Assembly: GCF_004345365.1 (NCBI RefSeq)
Contig: NZ_SLVF01000011.1
Location: 124,001 to 188,000 of the forward strand
DNA: 64,000 nt
Direction: 5' to 3'
Origin: Kribbella sp. VKM Ac-2568
GTDB taxonomy: Bacteria > Actinomycetota > Actinomycetes > Propionibacteriales > Kribbellaceae
The translations under genes and the position numbers were made by a program. Positions 15,655-25,457 of the stretch are shown piece by piece. The notes under the pieces were generated by a model that saw nothing but the letters and a program-made list of their open reading frames with translations, had not been told where the DNA came from and made no database searches. The stretch's first letter is position 1. Every line of letters starts with the position of its first letter.

Positions 15655-17718
15655 TCAGACCTTCAGCGAGTCCTTCAGGAACTGCAGTTCGAACCGCATC
15701 AGACCTGCTACCGCGGCAGGCTCGGTAGGTCTGTGGGTGGCACCCGACAGCGGGAGCACCTGGTGCGGACGTCCCGCCGCGAGCAGCGCCGCAGACATCC
15801 TCAGGGTGTGGGCGGCCACCACGTTGTCGTCGGCCAGGCCGTGCACCAGCAGCAACGGCCGCTCGAGCTTCGCCGCGTCATTGATCGGCGACGACCTGTC
15901 GTAGTCCTCCGGGTGCTCGTCCGGATGGCCGAGGAACCGCTCGCGCCAATGCGTGTCGTACAACCGCTGATCGCTCGGCCCGGCGCCACAGATCCCCGCG
16001 TGAAAGACGTCCGGCCGCCGCAGTACCGCGGTCGCGGCGAGGGTGCCGCCGTAGCTCCAGCCGGTGATCCCGACGCGGGTCAGGTCGAGGTCAGGGCAGT
16101 ACTCCGCGGCCGCGTGCAACGCCACCACCTGGTCCTCGAGGGGAGCCGTCAAGGTGTCCCGGTGGACCGTCTTCTCCCACGCGGGTCCACGCCCCGGCGT
16201 ACCGCGGCCATCCGCGATGACCACGGCGAACCCGGCCTCGGCGTACCACTGCGCCGTGCAGAACCAGCCGCCGGTCACCTTCATCGCGATCTGCATCGCC
16301 GGTCCGCCGTACGGCGCCATCAGCACCGGCAGCGGGTTGCCCGGTCGGTGCCAGGACGGCAGGAGCAAGGCCGTGCGGAACTCCTGCGGCCCGGCCTTCA
16401 ACCAGGTGATCCGCGGAGTCACCAAGGGTTGCGCGGCGTGCGAGGTGATCAGCTCGTCCGGACGGCCTTCGCGGCGGACGACGAACGCTCGGCCGGACTC
16501 GGTGTTCGACCAGAGCACCAGCGCACCGTCGACCCGGGTGCCGGTGTGAGCACCCGGACCGTCACTCAACTGGCGCAGCCCGGACTCGTCGTACAGCCAG
16601 AGGTGGCGCTCGGTCGGCTCGTCCGTCGCCTCGAAGAGGACGGACTCGCCGGAAACCTCCAGCACAGCACGGATCTGCAGGCCTTCCGGCGTCACCGGTT
16701 CGCCGTCGATCACGAGTCGGCGGGTCTCCGGCTCGTCGGCGGTGTGGACGAGTCTGCCCGAGGTGGTGCGGGCCGGTGTCCCGGGGATGATCTCCACCCA
16801 GGCGGGATCGAGTTGCTCGTGCAGCAGCCGGGTCTCGCCGTTGTCCGGATCGGCCGCGAGGACCCGCAGCGTCCGCTGATCGCGCGACTGCACGCTGAGC
16901 AACGGCCCGTGAGCGTCCCATGCCGCAGAGACCAGATACTCGTACGCCGTGTGGTCCCACGTCAGCTCGACGGATCCGCCGGCCAGGTCGAAGGCGTGCA
17001 GGGTGACCAGGGCGTTCGGGGTGCCCGCGGCCGGGTAAGCGATCTGGCGCGGCGGCCGGTCGGGGTTCGCCGGGTCCGCGATCCACCAGCGCTGGACCGG
17101 GGTGAGGTCGACCCTTGTGGCCAGCAGCCGGGTGCCGTCGGGCGACCACCAGTGACCGCGGTAGCGACCCATCGATTCCGACGCGACGTGCTCGGCCAGA
17201 CCCCAGTTGACCTCGGGATCCTCGTCCCCGGCCAGTCGCAGTTCGTTGCCATCGGCAAGCCGCAGGACGTGCACCGCCCCGTCGGTGACATAGGCGACGC
17301 GGCTGCCGGTCGGGTCCAGCCGCGGATCGACCACCGGCCCGGCGGTCTCCACCTGCCGGAGCGACTCCGGCTGCGCAAGGTCGAGGGTCCAGAGGCGGCC
17401 GTTGACGGCGAAGGCAACCTTGCTCAGCGCCGCATCGGCCGAGTAGGCGACCACACCGGCGGAGCTCTCGCGAGCGCGTTCCTGGCGGATCCGCTCCGCC
17501 TCCGGGATCGGGCCGTCGGCGCCGAGATGCTCGGGGGCGACAAGCAGGCGCTCCTCACCCGCTTCTTGGAGCCAGAGGCAACTACCGCGGTCCTCGCCGC
17601 CGCGGCTGCGCAGGAAGAGCACCCGGTTTCCATCGGGTGACAAGGTGAAATCGCGCGGCAGGCCGAGGGTGAAGCGGCGGGTCCGTGCGGACTGGGCAGG
17701 GAATTCGTTCGTATCCAT
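15655..17718 (-). CDS. S9-family prolyl oligopeptidase / DPP IV-like serine peptidase
   Basis: The 687-residue protein has an N-terminal beta-propeller domain (FTLSPDGNRVLFLR and similar repeats, and GRYRGHWWSPDG, a DPP IV-type segment) and a C-terminal alpha/beta hydrolase domain. The catalytic serine is in GWSYGG, the aspartate in VHGLADDNV and the histidine in GATHRPT. No signal peptide is seen, so it is likely cytosolic and cleaves short proline-containing peptides. I chose the ATG at 17718 because homology begins shortly after it. Upstream in-frame codons to 18009 are not protein-like. Confidence 0.92.
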   Translation of the reverse strand: MDTNEFPAQSARTRRFTLGLPRDFTLSPDGNRVLFLRSRGGEDRGSCLWLQEAGEERLLVAPEHLGADGPIPEAERIRQERARESSAGVVAYSADAALSKVAFAVNGRLWTLDLAQPESLRQVETAGPVVDPRLDPTGSRVAYVTDGAVHVLRLADGNELRLAGDEDPEVNWGLAEHVASESMGRYRGHWWSPDGTRLLATRVDLTPVQRWWIADPANPDRPPRQIAYPAAGTPNALVTLHAFDLAGGSVELTWDHTAYEYLVSAAWDAHGPLLSVQSRDQRTLRVLAADPDNGETRLLHEQLDPAWVEIIPGTPARTTSGRLVHTADEPETRRLVIDGEPVTPEGLQIRAVLEVSGESVLFEATDEPTERHLWLYDESGLRQLSDGPGAHTGTRVDGALVLWSNTESGRAFVVRREGRPDELITSHAAQPLVTPRITWLKAGPQEFRTALLLPSWHRPGNPLPVLMAPYGGPAMQIAMKVTGGWFCTAQWYAEAGFAVVIADGRGTPGRGPAWEKTVHRDTLTAPLEDQVVALHAAAEYCPDLDLTRVGITGWSYGGTLAATAVLRRPDVFHAGICGAGPSDQRLYDTHWRERFLGHPDEHPEDYDRSSPINDAAKLERPLLLVHGLADDNVVAAHTLRMSAALLAAGRPHQVLPLSGATHRPTEPAAVAGLMRFELQFLKDSLKV

Positions 17719-17942
17719 AACCGAGACTCTGGGCTCCCTATCCGGACCGGTGATCAGGGAAGTGAGAGTACGACAGCGATCGGACACTTCTGGACGGACA
17801 AGAGAGTGGATCGGTCGTGGCTGCCGGAGAGCCCGGACGACCGTGATTCTAGCAATCCCAACTCCGGCGCTGATCTGTGGGTAGCCGGACGGCAAGCGGA
17901 GATGATTTGGTACCCAACCAACACCCCGCCGGTCACACAGCG

Positions 17943-19415
17943 TCAGGTGAGCCAGTCGCCGAGCGGGCCGATCGCGAAGTAGATGACGAAGAGAGCGGAG
18001 ACGATCCACATCAGCGGGTGCACCACGCGGGCCTTGCCGAGGACCACCTTGAGCAGCACGTAGGAGACGAACCCGGCGCCGATCCCAGCCGAGATCGAAT
18101 AGGTGAACGGCATCAGGATGATGGTCAGGAAGGCCGGGAACGCGATCTCGAAATCGTCGAAGTCGATGCCCTTGACCTGCATCATCATCAGGAACCCGAC
18201 CAGCACCAGCGCCGGCGTGGCCGCCTCGTACGGGACCAGGGTGACCAACGGCGCGACCACCATCGAGAGCAGGAAGCAGATCCCGGTGACGACGCTCGCC
18301 AGCCCGGTCCGCGCCCCTTCACCGACACCGGACGCGGACTCGATGTACGACGTGTTGCTGGAGACCGAGGCGGCTCCACCGGCGGCGGCCGCGACGCTGT
18401 CCACGATCAGGATGCGCTGCGTGTTCGGCGGGGTGCCGTCCTTGTCGAGCAGGCCGGCCTCCGCGCCGATCGCGGTCATCGTGCCCATCGTGTCGAAGAA
18501 GTCGGCCAGCATCAGGGTGAAGATCAGCAGCACCGCAGCGATCACGCCGACCTCTTCGAACGAGCCGAACAGGTTGAACTCACCGATCAGGTCGAGGTCC
18601 GGCTTGGAGAACCAGTCGTCCGGCACCTTCGGCACGCTCAGGCCCCAGCCGGCCGGGTTGTCGGCGGTCCGGGCGCCGATCTTGAAGATCGCCTCCACCA
18701 CGATCGCCAGCACGGTGGCCGCCAGGATCCCGATCAGGATGGCGCCCTTCACCTTGCGGGCGTAGAGCGTGATGATCACGACCAGGCCGACCACGAAGAT
18801 GAGCACCGGCCAGCCGCGCAGGTTGCCGCCGACCCCCAGTTCCACCGGCGGTCCGCTCGGCGCCGCGGGCCGGCGGACGAAGCCGGCGTCGACCACCCCG
18901 ATGAACGCGATGAACAGGCCGATGCCGACGCTGATCGCGATCTTGAGTTGTCGTGGCACCGCCTCGAAGACGGCCTTGCGGAACCCGGTCAGCACCAGGA
19001 TCAGGATGATGATGCCCTCGATCACCACCAGGCCCATCGCGTCGGCCCAGGTCATCTTGGCCGCGACGCTGAAGGCGATGAAGGCGTTCAGGCCGAGCCC
19101 GGCGGCCAGCGCCAGCGGGAAGTTCGCCACCAGCCCCATCAGGATGGTGACCACCCCGGCGACCAGCGCCGTACCGACCGCGACCTTGGCGATCGACACC
19201 GAGGGATCGAGGCCGCCGCCGATGTACTGGCCGGCGCCGTCCTTGACGGTGCCGATGATCAGCGGGTTCAGCACCACGATGTAGGCCATCGTGAAGAAGG
19301 TGACCAGGCCGCCGCGGACCTCACGGCCGACGGTCGAGCCACGATCGCTGATCTTGAAGAAGGAGTCGACGAGGCTGGATCGGGAGCGGGCGGTGTCAGC
19401 TTGGGGCGAGCTCAT
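17943..19415 (-). CDS. NCS2 purine permease, AzgA-like
   Basis: It is a 490-residue, 14-helix nucleobase permease. The start DSFFKISDRGSTVGREVRGG and TFFTMAYIVVLNPLI is the hallmark of the AzgA branch (hypoxanthine/guanine/adenine, proton-linked) of NCS2/COG2252. A second signature is TSYIESASGVGEGARTGLAS. It is divergent from the DUF2530 gene. The next gene on its strand lies 224 bases downstream. Confidence 0.92.
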   Translation of the reverse strand: MSSPQADTARSRSSLVDSFFKISDRGSTVGREVRGGLVTFFTMAYIVVLNPLIIGTVKDGAGQYIGGGLDPSVSIAKVAVGTALVAGVVTILMGLVANFPLALAAGLGLNAFIAFSVAAKMTWADAMGLVVIEGIIILILVLTGFRKAVFEAVPRQLKIAISVGIGLFIAFIGVVDAGFVRRPAAPSGPPVELGVGGNLRGWPVLIFVVGLVVIITLYARKVKGAILIGILAATVLAIVVEAIFKIGARTADNPAGWGLSVPKVPDDWFSKPDLDLIGEFNLFGSFEEVGVIAAVLLIFTLMLADFFDTMGTMTAIGAEAGLLDKDGTPPNTQRILIVDSVAAAAGGAASVSSNTSYIESASGVGEGARTGLASVVTGICFLLSMVVAPLVTLVPYEAATPALVLVGFLMMMQVKGIDFDDFEIAFPAFLTIILMPFTYSISAGIGAGFVSYVLLKVVLGKARVVHPLMWIVSALFVIYFAIGPLGDWLT

Positions 19416-19527
19416 GTCGGAATGGTGCCAGTTCGTGGCGCCGGGTGGCGAGAGATTCCGCGAACCAGTGTCGCCGGCCTTCTGACCGGACCCCCGGCTG
19501 GGCGTCGGCGGGGACTAAGCTGGAGGC

Positions 19528-19845
19528 GTGGCAGACCAGAACGAGACGCCGGCCTCGAAGAAGCGCACCGACCCGACCAGTCAGCTGGCCCGGGGCGAAC
19601 TGGTGCACGCCGAGGTCAAGCCGCTCGACCTGTCCGGCATCCCGTCGGTGATCACCGGCATCGTCGCCTGGGCGATCGCGTTCGTGGTCCTGCTGATCTT
19701 CCGCGACGACCTGAAGAAGAACGGCACCGAGTGGTGGTTGTGGGTCACCGTGGCCGGCTTCGGGCTGGGCTGGATCGGCCTCGCCTACTGCCGCCGCCGC
19801 TGGGCCGCCATTCAGGCGGGCCATCGCCCGCCCACCGAGGACTGA
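19528..19845 (+). CDS. DUF2530 small membrane protein
   Basis: It is a 105-residue protein with a charged N-terminus and two membrane helices (VITGIVAWAIAFVVLLIF and LWVTVAGFGLGWIGLAYC), followed by RRRW. It matches the actinobacterial DUF2530 family as I recall it; function is unknown. It starts with GTG after GGAGG and ends one base from the convergent DUF3027 gene, a neighbour pair found widely in actinobacteria. Confidence 0.88.
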   Translation: MADQNETPASKKRTDPTSQLARGELVHAEVKPLDLSGIPSVITGIVAWAIAFVVLLIFRDDLKKNGTEWWLWVTVAGFGLGWIGLAYCRRRWAAIQAGHRPPTED

Positions 19846-19846
19846 C

Positions 19847-20800
19847 TCAGCCCTCGGTCCGCTGCTCCGCGTCGTCCTGCTCCGCGTCCCCGGCGTCGCT
19901 GTCACCGGAGGCCAACTCCTCGACGGCCGCGGCGACTTCTTCCACCTCGTCGTCCGACGGGGGCTCGGCGGCCGCCTCGACCTCCGCCTGGACCGCGTCG
20001 GCTTCCTGTACCTCGTCGTCGGCCGCCTGCGTGGACTCCATCGCGAGCTCGTCGTACCCGGTGGTGTCGAAGGCGTGCTCGGTCGACGGGTGGTCCGGCG
20101 CGTCGATCACCACGTCCGAGTGGGCTCCGCAGCCGTAGTCGAACGACACGCTCCGTCCGAACCCGGGCGACATCTCGTTGGTGCAGACGGCGAACGCCTG
20201 ACCGAGGCTGTCCGCGAGGCGGACCGAGTACCCGCAGGTGTAGCACTTGTACGGAACGGCCTGGGCGATCGGCGACGTCGGGCCGAACTCACCGGAGTAC
20301 CAGAGGTCGGCCGCTTCCTGCCGGCCGATCTGTGACAGCACCCGCTCGCGACCCAGTCCGAGCTCCTCGACGACCTCGAGCACATCCTCGGGCGCACCGG
20401 TGTCGGTGAATCCGGCCTCCAGCCGCGGGTCGTCCGGCAGCGTGGGGAACAGGTCGCCCGGGCGCAGGTCGCCCGGCTGGACGCGCTCCGACCACGGCAC
20501 CCACTCGGGCGCCACGATCGCCTCGTCGCCCGGCAGCATGACGACCTCGTTGACGGTGACGGTCCTCGCGCGGGAGGCGCGGGTCACCGTGACGGCCCAG
20601 CGCCAGCCCCGGTAACCGGGGTGGGTCGAGGCGAAGTAGTGCGTGACGAGCCGCTCGCCCTCGACCAGATGACCGAGGTGTTCCCCGACCTGGGCGGCGC
20701 CGGCTTCCTCGATCGCCGCCTCGCGGGCAGCCTCGACCGCCGCGACGCTGATGGCGTCAGGCTTGGCGCGAACCGGTTCCGGAGTCTTGACGGGAGTCAC
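19847..20800 (-). CDS. DUF3027 protein with cysteine motifs and acidic tail
   Basis: It is a 317-residue cytosolic protein of the DUF3027 family. A middle module carries YKCYTCGYSVRL, AVCTNEMSP and DYGCGAHSD, which together look like a metal-binding site (inference). The last 70 residues are very acidic (many Asp/Glu), perhaps disordered. The start is a GTG at 20800. The biochemical role is unknown. Confidence 0.87.
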   Translation of the reverse strand: MTPVKTPEPVRAKPDAISVAAVEAAREAAIEEAGAAQVGEHLGHLVEGERLVTHYFASTHPGYRGWRWAVTVTRASRARTVTVNEVVMLPGDEAIVAPEWVPWSERVQPGDLRPGDLFPTLPDDPRLEAGFTDTGAPEDVLEVVEELGLGRERVLSQIGRQEAADLWYSGEFGPTSPIAQAVPYKCYTCGYSVRLADSLGQAFAVCTNEMSPGFGRSVSFDYGCGAHSDVVIDAPDHPSTEHAFDTTGYDELAMESTQAADDEVQEADAVQAEVEAAAEPPSDDEVEEVAAAVEELASGDSDAGDAEQDDAEQRTEG

Positions 20801-20907
20801 AATCGGTCATTCTCGCACGGGCGCGGCTCCGAACCGAACGGCACCGTGACGAGAAACGCGCGCGGTCCGCACTGCGGTCTGTCCCCACCGCAAGGCAGGA
20901 TGGTGAC

Positions 20908-22869
20908 ATGGAAAGCCCGGACCCCGCAGAGCAGCCGCGCAGTACGGCGGGTGAGCGGCTGGGCAGGGCGAGCAAACGGCTGGGCAGCGCGAGCAAGAAG
21001 GTCGGCCAGGCGTCCAAGACCGGCGCCACCGGCTTCGCCTCCGCGTCGCGCAAGACCGCGAACGTCACCGGCCGCTTCGGCAAGGCGACCGGGCGTCGCA
21101 TCCGCGGCCTCACCGGCGCGCAGGGAGCGGGCGAATCAGGTCTGTCCCGGTTGATCGAGCTGGGCGCGGTGAACGCGGCCGGCGACACCGCCTTCGCCGT
21201 GTCACTCGCGGGGACGGTGTTCTTCGCGGTGCCGAGCTCGCAGGCTCGTGACCGGGTCGCGTTGTTCCTGGTCCTGACGATGGCGCCGTTCGCGTTGATG
21301 GCGCCGCTGATCGGGCCGATCCTGGACCGGTTCCGGCACGGGCGTCGCTGGGCGATCGGGGCCACGCTGGGCTTGCGCGGCTTCCTGGTCTGGAGCCTTG
21401 CCGCGTCGATCCACGAGAGCTCTGCCTGGTTGTATCCGGCCGCGCTCGGCTGTCTGGTCGCCTCCAAGGCTTATGGGGTCACCCGCGCTTCCGCAGTACC
21501 GCGGTTGCTGCCCAAGGACGTCACCCTGGTCACGGCAAACTCACGGATCTCGCTGGCCGGTCTGGCCGGCGCGACCGTCGGCGCCGGACTCGCGGCTGCC
21601 TTCGCCGCGATCGGGCCGCAGTGGTCGCTGCGCTGGGCCGCGGTCGTCTACACGGTCGGCCTGATCCTCGCGATCCGGCTGCCGAGCCGCGTCGACTCCC
21701 CTGCCGGCGAAGAGATGACCGGTACTGCGGGACGCGAAGCCCGGCGACGGGCGATCACCGCGGCGGTGGCGCGTGGGATCCGGTGCAACCTGGGACTGCG
21801 GTTCGTCTCGGGCTTCCTCACCATGTATCTGGCCTTCCTGCTGCGGGACCGGCCGATCAGCGGGATCGACGGCGTGGTCGCCGCGGGTGCGGTGATCGCC
21901 GCCGCCGGTATCGGCAACAGCCTGGGGACCATCGCCGGGTCGTTGCTCAGGGCAAGAAAACCTGAGACCGTCGTCCTGGTCGTGCTGCTCGCGGACGTGG
22001 TGGTGGCCCTCGGGGTCGCGGTGTTCTACGGCTTCCCGATGCTGATCACGCTCGGTCTGGTCGCCGGGCTGTGCAGTTCCCTCGGCAAGCTGTCGCTGGA
22101 CGCGATGATCCAGCGCGACGTGCCCGAGTCGGTCCGGACGTCGGTGTTCGCGCGCTCCGAGACCGTCCTGCAGCTGGCCTGGGTGCTCGGCGGCGGCTGC
22201 GGCATCCTCCTCCCCCTGATGCCCCGCGTCGGCTTCGGCTTCCTCGCCGCGATCCTCGTCCTGGTGGTCGTCCTGGTCGTCCGCTACAAGCCCACCATCC
22301 CCGCACCCCGCCCCCGTCCCGGCTCCCCCACCTCGCGCGGCCCTGGCGGTTCGGGCGGACCGGGCTCCGGTGCTCCTGGCGGTTCGGGCGGTCCTGAGGG
22401 CTCGGGCTCGGGTGGTTCAGGTGGTCCTGGTGGCCGCAAGCCCACGGGCAAGGGCGGTCCGCCGGAGCCGCGGACCGGCACCACTCGCACGATCCTGACC
22501 AGCGACCCGGAGTCGATCGCCGATCGCCGCGCCAACCGCCCGCGAACGGACTCCCGCACCCGCTACACCGAGCCCACCGTCGAGCTCCGCTTCAATCCGA
22601 ACGACGACGACTCCAAGCCTCGCCCCGACCCGACCGTCAACCAGCAGCCCCGGGATACCGGCGGAGTGCAGGAACAGGCGGTCGGCCGCTGGTGGAGCGG
22701 TCAGCCGGACGAAGACGAGACCCTCGAGGATGAGGCTCCCTGGGCCGCCGACAAAACAGTCGAGAACAAGCAGCCGTCCAGCGACGAGCCCTCCGAGCGT
22801 AGGTCGGGGCCCTTCCGGCGACGCCGGTCGGACCCCGATGCCGGCTCGACCCGCCGGCCCCCACGCTGA
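20908..22869 (+). CDS. MFS-family membrane protein with long low-complexity ends
   Basis: The 653-residue protein has a basic Ala/Ser/Lys-rich N-terminus of about 70 residues with repeated RLGxASK-like units. A 12-helix MFS-like core follows (about residues 75-455). The tail of about 190 residues is rich in Gly, Pro, Asp and Arg, with a GGSGG-type stretch followed by acidic and basic patches. The family resembles the mycobacterial Rv0876c protein near its cold-shock gene, from memory. The transported substrate is unknown. The ATG at 20908 follows AGGATGG. Confidence 0.82.
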   Translation: MESPDPAEQPRSTAGERLGRASKRLGSASKKVGQASKTGATGFASASRKTANVTGRFGKATGRRIRGLTGAQGAGESGLSRLIELGAVNAAGDTAFAVSLAGTVFFAVPSSQARDRVALFLVLTMAPFALMAPLIGPILDRFRHGRRWAIGATLGLRGFLVWSLAASIHESSAWLYPAALGCLVASKAYGVTRASAVPRLLPKDVTLVTANSRISLAGLAGATVGAGLAAAFAAIGPQWSLRWAAVVYTVGLILAIRLPSRVDSPAGEEMTGTAGREARRRAITAAVARGIRCNLGLRFVSGFLTMYLAFLLRDRPISGIDGVVAAGAVIAAAGIGNSLGTIAGSLLRARKPETVVLVVLLADVVVALGVAVFYGFPMLITLGLVAGLCSSLGKLSLDAMIQRDVPESVRTSVFARSETVLQLAWVLGGGCGILLPLMPRVGFGFLAAILVLVVVLVVRYKPTIPAPRPRPGSPTSRGPGGSGGPGSGAPGGSGGPEGSGSGGSGGPGGRKPTGKGGPPEPRTGTTRTILTSDPESIADRRANRPRTDSRTRYTEPTVELRFNPNDDDSKPRPDPTVNQQPRDTGGVQEQAVGRWWSGQPDEDETLEDEAPWAADKTVENKQPSSDEPSERRSGPFRRRRSDPDAGSTRRPPR

Positions 22870-22876
22870 CCCTGCC

Positions 22877-22907
22877 CTGAGTCAGCGCTGACTGAGGGCT
22901 GACTCAG
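22877..22907. terminator. Terminator-like repeat between convergent MFS genes
   Basis: CTGAGTCAGC (22877-22886) and GCTGACTCAG (22898-22907) are perfect 10 bp arms. Between them lies an alternative palindrome GTCAGCGCTGAC, so two hairpins compete. It covers the end of the DHA2 gene and follows the stop of the plus-strand MFS gene. Confidence 0.65.
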
Positions 22908-24514
22908 TTCACCTCCACCGCGGCCAGCCTGTTGCCCTCGGCGACGTCACTCTCGTCGCTCTCGTGGTCCGTGGGTTCGCCGACGGCCGGTGTCGGGTGC
23001 GAGGTGCCGCGGAGGACGAGGGTCACGGCGACGGCGGTGGTGGCCAGGAGGACGGTGCCGACCAGGGCGGCCACGTTCATGCTGTGGTTGAAGGAGTGGC
23101 GGGCTGTGGTGAGCAGCGCGTCGGCCAGGTTGGCCGGGAGTTGGGCGGCAGTGGCGGTGGCTCCGGCCAGACCTTCGCGGGCGGCTGCGGCCGCGCCGGC
23201 GGGGAGGCCCGACGGCAGGTGCGTGTCCAGGTCGCTCCGGTAGGCCGCAGTACCGATGCTTCCCAGGACCGCGATGCCCAGCGCTCCGCCGAACTCGCTG
23301 CAGGTCTCCATCAGCGCGGACGCCGAGCCGGCCCGCTCCGGTGCGACCGAGCCGACCACGGCCTCGGTCACCAGCGCCATCACCATCACCAGCCCGGCGG
23401 CGAGCAGACCCGCACCACCCAGCAGTACTACGAGGCGCGACTCGACCTGCATCTGAGTCAGTACGCCGAACCCGGCCGCCGCGACCACGAACCCGCCGCC
23501 CAGGACGTACGCCCGGTCGACCTTCCGGGCCAGCGCAGTACCGAGCGGTGCCGCGCCACCCACGACGACCGACGGAACCAAGGACCACAGGGCCGCCTTC
23601 AGCGGGCTCATCCCGAGGACCAGTTGCAGGTACTGCGTCATGAAGACCGCGTTGCCGACCAGCGCGACCATGCCGATGGTGTTCGCGGCCAGGGCGCCGC
23701 TGAAGGCGCGGTTGCGGAACATCGGCAGCTCGATCATCGGGTGCTCCGCGGTGCGCTGCCGCTGGATGAAGGCCAGGCCGACAAGGAGACCGACGACGAT
23801 GCTGACGATCGGCAGCATGGCGACACCGTGCGCGGCCAGTTCCTTGATCCCCCAGATCGCCGGCAGCACGGCACCGAGAGACAGGAACGAACTGAGCAGG
23901 TCGAAGCGTCCCCGCACTGTCGCCTTGAACTCGGGCAGCAGCACCGGCGCGAGGACCAGCAGCAGGAGCATCGCCGGGGTGTTGATCAGGAACACCGAGC
24001 CCCACCAGAAGTGCTCCAGCAGGACGCCGCTGAGCACCGGGCCGAGCGAGATGCCGCCCATCATCACCGCGCTCCAGAACGCGATCGCCTTACCGCGCTG
24101 GACCGGGTCGTGGAACATGTTCCGGATCAGCGCCAGCGTCGACGGCATCAGGGTCGCGCCACCGATGCCGAGCACCGCGCGAGCGGCGATCAACTGCTCG
24201 GGAGTCTGCGAGTACGCCGCCGCGACCGAGGCGAGGCCGAACGCGATCGCGCCGAAGACCAGCAGCCGGCGCCGGCCGATCCGGTCCCCCAGCGAGCCCA
24301 TCGTGATCAGCAGGCCCGCGAGCACGAAGCCGTAGATGTCGAAGATCCACAGCTGCTCGGTCGCCGACACCCCGAGGTCGGCGCTGATGAACGGGACCGC
24401 GAAGTACAAGACCGACACGTCCATCGAGACCAGCAGCAGCGGCAGCGCGAGCACGCCGAGTGCGATCCATTCCTTCCGGCCGGCCTTCGGACCGGCGAGC
24501 TCCGCAGTGCTCAT
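22904..24514 (-). CDS. DHA2 (14-helix) MFS multidrug exporter
   Basis: It is a 536-residue drug:proton antiporter of the EmrB/QacA/SmvA type. The first helix reads LALPLLLVSMDVSVLYFAVP with the acidic residue typical of this group, followed by LWIFDIYGFVLAG and the loop GSLGDRIGRRRLL. Motif C, ALGIGGATLMPST-like, is present. The ATG at 24514 has GGAGGGG directly upstream. It is divergent from a TetR regulator, so induction by an exported compound is expected. Confidence 0.92.
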   Translation of the reverse strand: MSTAELAGPKAGRKEWIALGVLALPLLLVSMDVSVLYFAVPFISADLGVSATEQLWIFDIYGFVLAGLLITMGSLGDRIGRRRLLVFGAIAFGLASVAAAYSQTPEQLIAARAVLGIGGATLMPSTLALIRNMFHDPVQRGKAIAFWSAVMMGGISLGPVLSGVLLEHFWWGSVFLINTPAMLLLLVLAPVLLPEFKATVRGRFDLLSSFLSLGAVLPAIWGIKELAAHGVAMLPIVSIVVGLLVGLAFIQRQRTAEHPMIELPMFRNRAFSGALAANTIGMVALVGNAVFMTQYLQLVLGMSPLKAALWSLVPSVVVGGAAPLGTALARKVDRAYVLGGGFVVAAAGFGVLTQMQVESRLVVLLGGAGLLAAGLVMVMALVTEAVVGSVAPERAGSASALMETCSEFGGALGIAVLGSIGTAAYRSDLDTHLPSGLPAGAAAAAREGLAGATATAAQLPANLADALLTTARHSFNHSMNVAALVGTVLLATTAVAVTLVLRGTSHPTPAVGEPTDHESDESDVAEGNRLAAVEVN

Positions 24515-24539
24515 GACCCCTCCATAGATCTGTGTACGT

Positions 24540-24554
24540 CGCACACTGTGTGCG
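24540..24554. promoter_or_regulatory. Palindrome in the DHA2/TetR divergent promoter
   Basis: CGCACACTGTGTGCG is a seven-base-arm perfect palindrome around one T. It is 26 bases before the exporter start and is a candidate TetR site. Confidence 0.6.
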
Positions 24555-24576
24555 CCATACGCAGACCATAGCAAGC

Positions 24577-24599
24577 ATCTGTCTATGATGTAAACAGAT
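24577..24599. promoter_or_regulatory. Second inverted repeat in the DHA2/TetR promoter
   Basis: ATCTGT (24577-24582) and ACAGAT (24594-24599) form an AT-rich inverted repeat 38 bases before tetR. It could be a second operator or the core promoter of tetR. Confidence 0.55.
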
Positions 24600-24637
24600 A
24601 AGATTCCGGGAGTTCACGGGATCGGGAGGAGTACGGG

Positions 24638-25378
24638 ATGAGCGAGACGGCGGAAGACCTGCCGCGGGTGCTGCAGCAGTTGTGGGGACTCGAGGGACCG
24701 GCGCGGCCGGGGCCGAAGCCGACGTTCCACATCAGCGATCTCGCCCGCGCCGCGATCAGGCTCGCGGACGCCGGCGGCCTCGGGGCGGTCTCGATGAGCA
24801 AGGTGGCGGCCGAGCTGGGCCGCACCACGATGTCCCTCTACCGGTACGTCGACTCCAAGGACGACCTGTACGTCGTGATGCTGGAGGAGGCCTTCGGGCC
24901 TCCGGCTCCGGTGGACCCCGGGGCGGACTGGCGGGCGCGGATCACCACCTGGGCGATGACGTTCCGAGACGCCATCCGGCGGCACCCCTGGGCGCTCAAG
25001 GTGCCCGTGTTCGAGCCGCCGCTGTCACCGTTGCAGCTGGAGTGGATGGAGAACGGGCTGCGCGCGTTCGAGGACACACCCCTGACCCCGCAGGACAGCC
25101 TGTCCGCGATGCTGCTGGTGAACATCTACGTCCGCGGGGTCGGAGCGCTGACCATGGACATGGCAACCAAGGCCGAGGACGCCGGCGAGGCCAACCTGAC
25201 CTACGCCCGGCGGCTCAGGCTGCTGGCCGACCCAGAGCGCTTCCCTGCCATCGCGGGCAACCTGGCGGCCCGGCCGACCTCGGACTTCGACGTCGACTAC
25301 GACGCCGACGACTTCTCCTTCGGCCTGAACACGGTTCTGGACGGCATCCAGGCCCTGATCACCCGCCGCACCGCCTGA
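24638..25378 (+). CDS. TetR-family repressor of the DHA2 exporter
   Basis: It is a 246-residue regulator. The DNA-binding helices are at about residues 30-75: AAIRLADAGGLGAVSMSKVA, then ELGRTTMSLYRYVDSKDDLY. The C-terminal half is the TetR_C_1-like ligand domain. It is divergent from the exporter, and two palindromes lie between the genes, the usual arrangement for a drug-sensing repressor-pump pair. Confidence 0.93.
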   Translation: MSETAEDLPRVLQQLWGLEGPARPGPKPTFHISDLARAAIRLADAGGLGAVSMSKVAAELGRTTMSLYRYVDSKDDLYVVMLEEAFGPPAPVDPGADWRARITTWAMTFRDAIRRHPWALKVPVFEPPLSPLQLEWMENGLRAFEDTPLTPQDSLSAMLLVNIYVRGVGALTMDMATKAEDAGEANLTYARRLRLLADPERFPAIAGNLAARPTSDFDVDYDADDFSFGLNTVLDGIQALITRRTA

Positions 25379-25396
25379 CCACAGCCCGTACTGCGG

Positions 25397-25440
25397 CTGC
25401 GCCCTGCCGCACGTCCTCAGGAACGTGCGGCAGGGCGCAG
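25397..25440. terminator. Strong bidirectional terminator
   Basis: Perfect 18-base arms at 25397-25414 and 25423-25440 enclose an eight-base loop. It lies between the convergent tetR and cold-shock genes and can end both. Confidence 0.87.
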
Positions 25441-25457
25441 CGAAGTACAGGGTCGGG

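Noticed and set aside
17719-17942. Purine riboswitch for the NCS2 permease
   Set aside because: This gap is downstream of the permease, and no conserved purine-aptamer core was found in the upstream gap 19416-19527 either.
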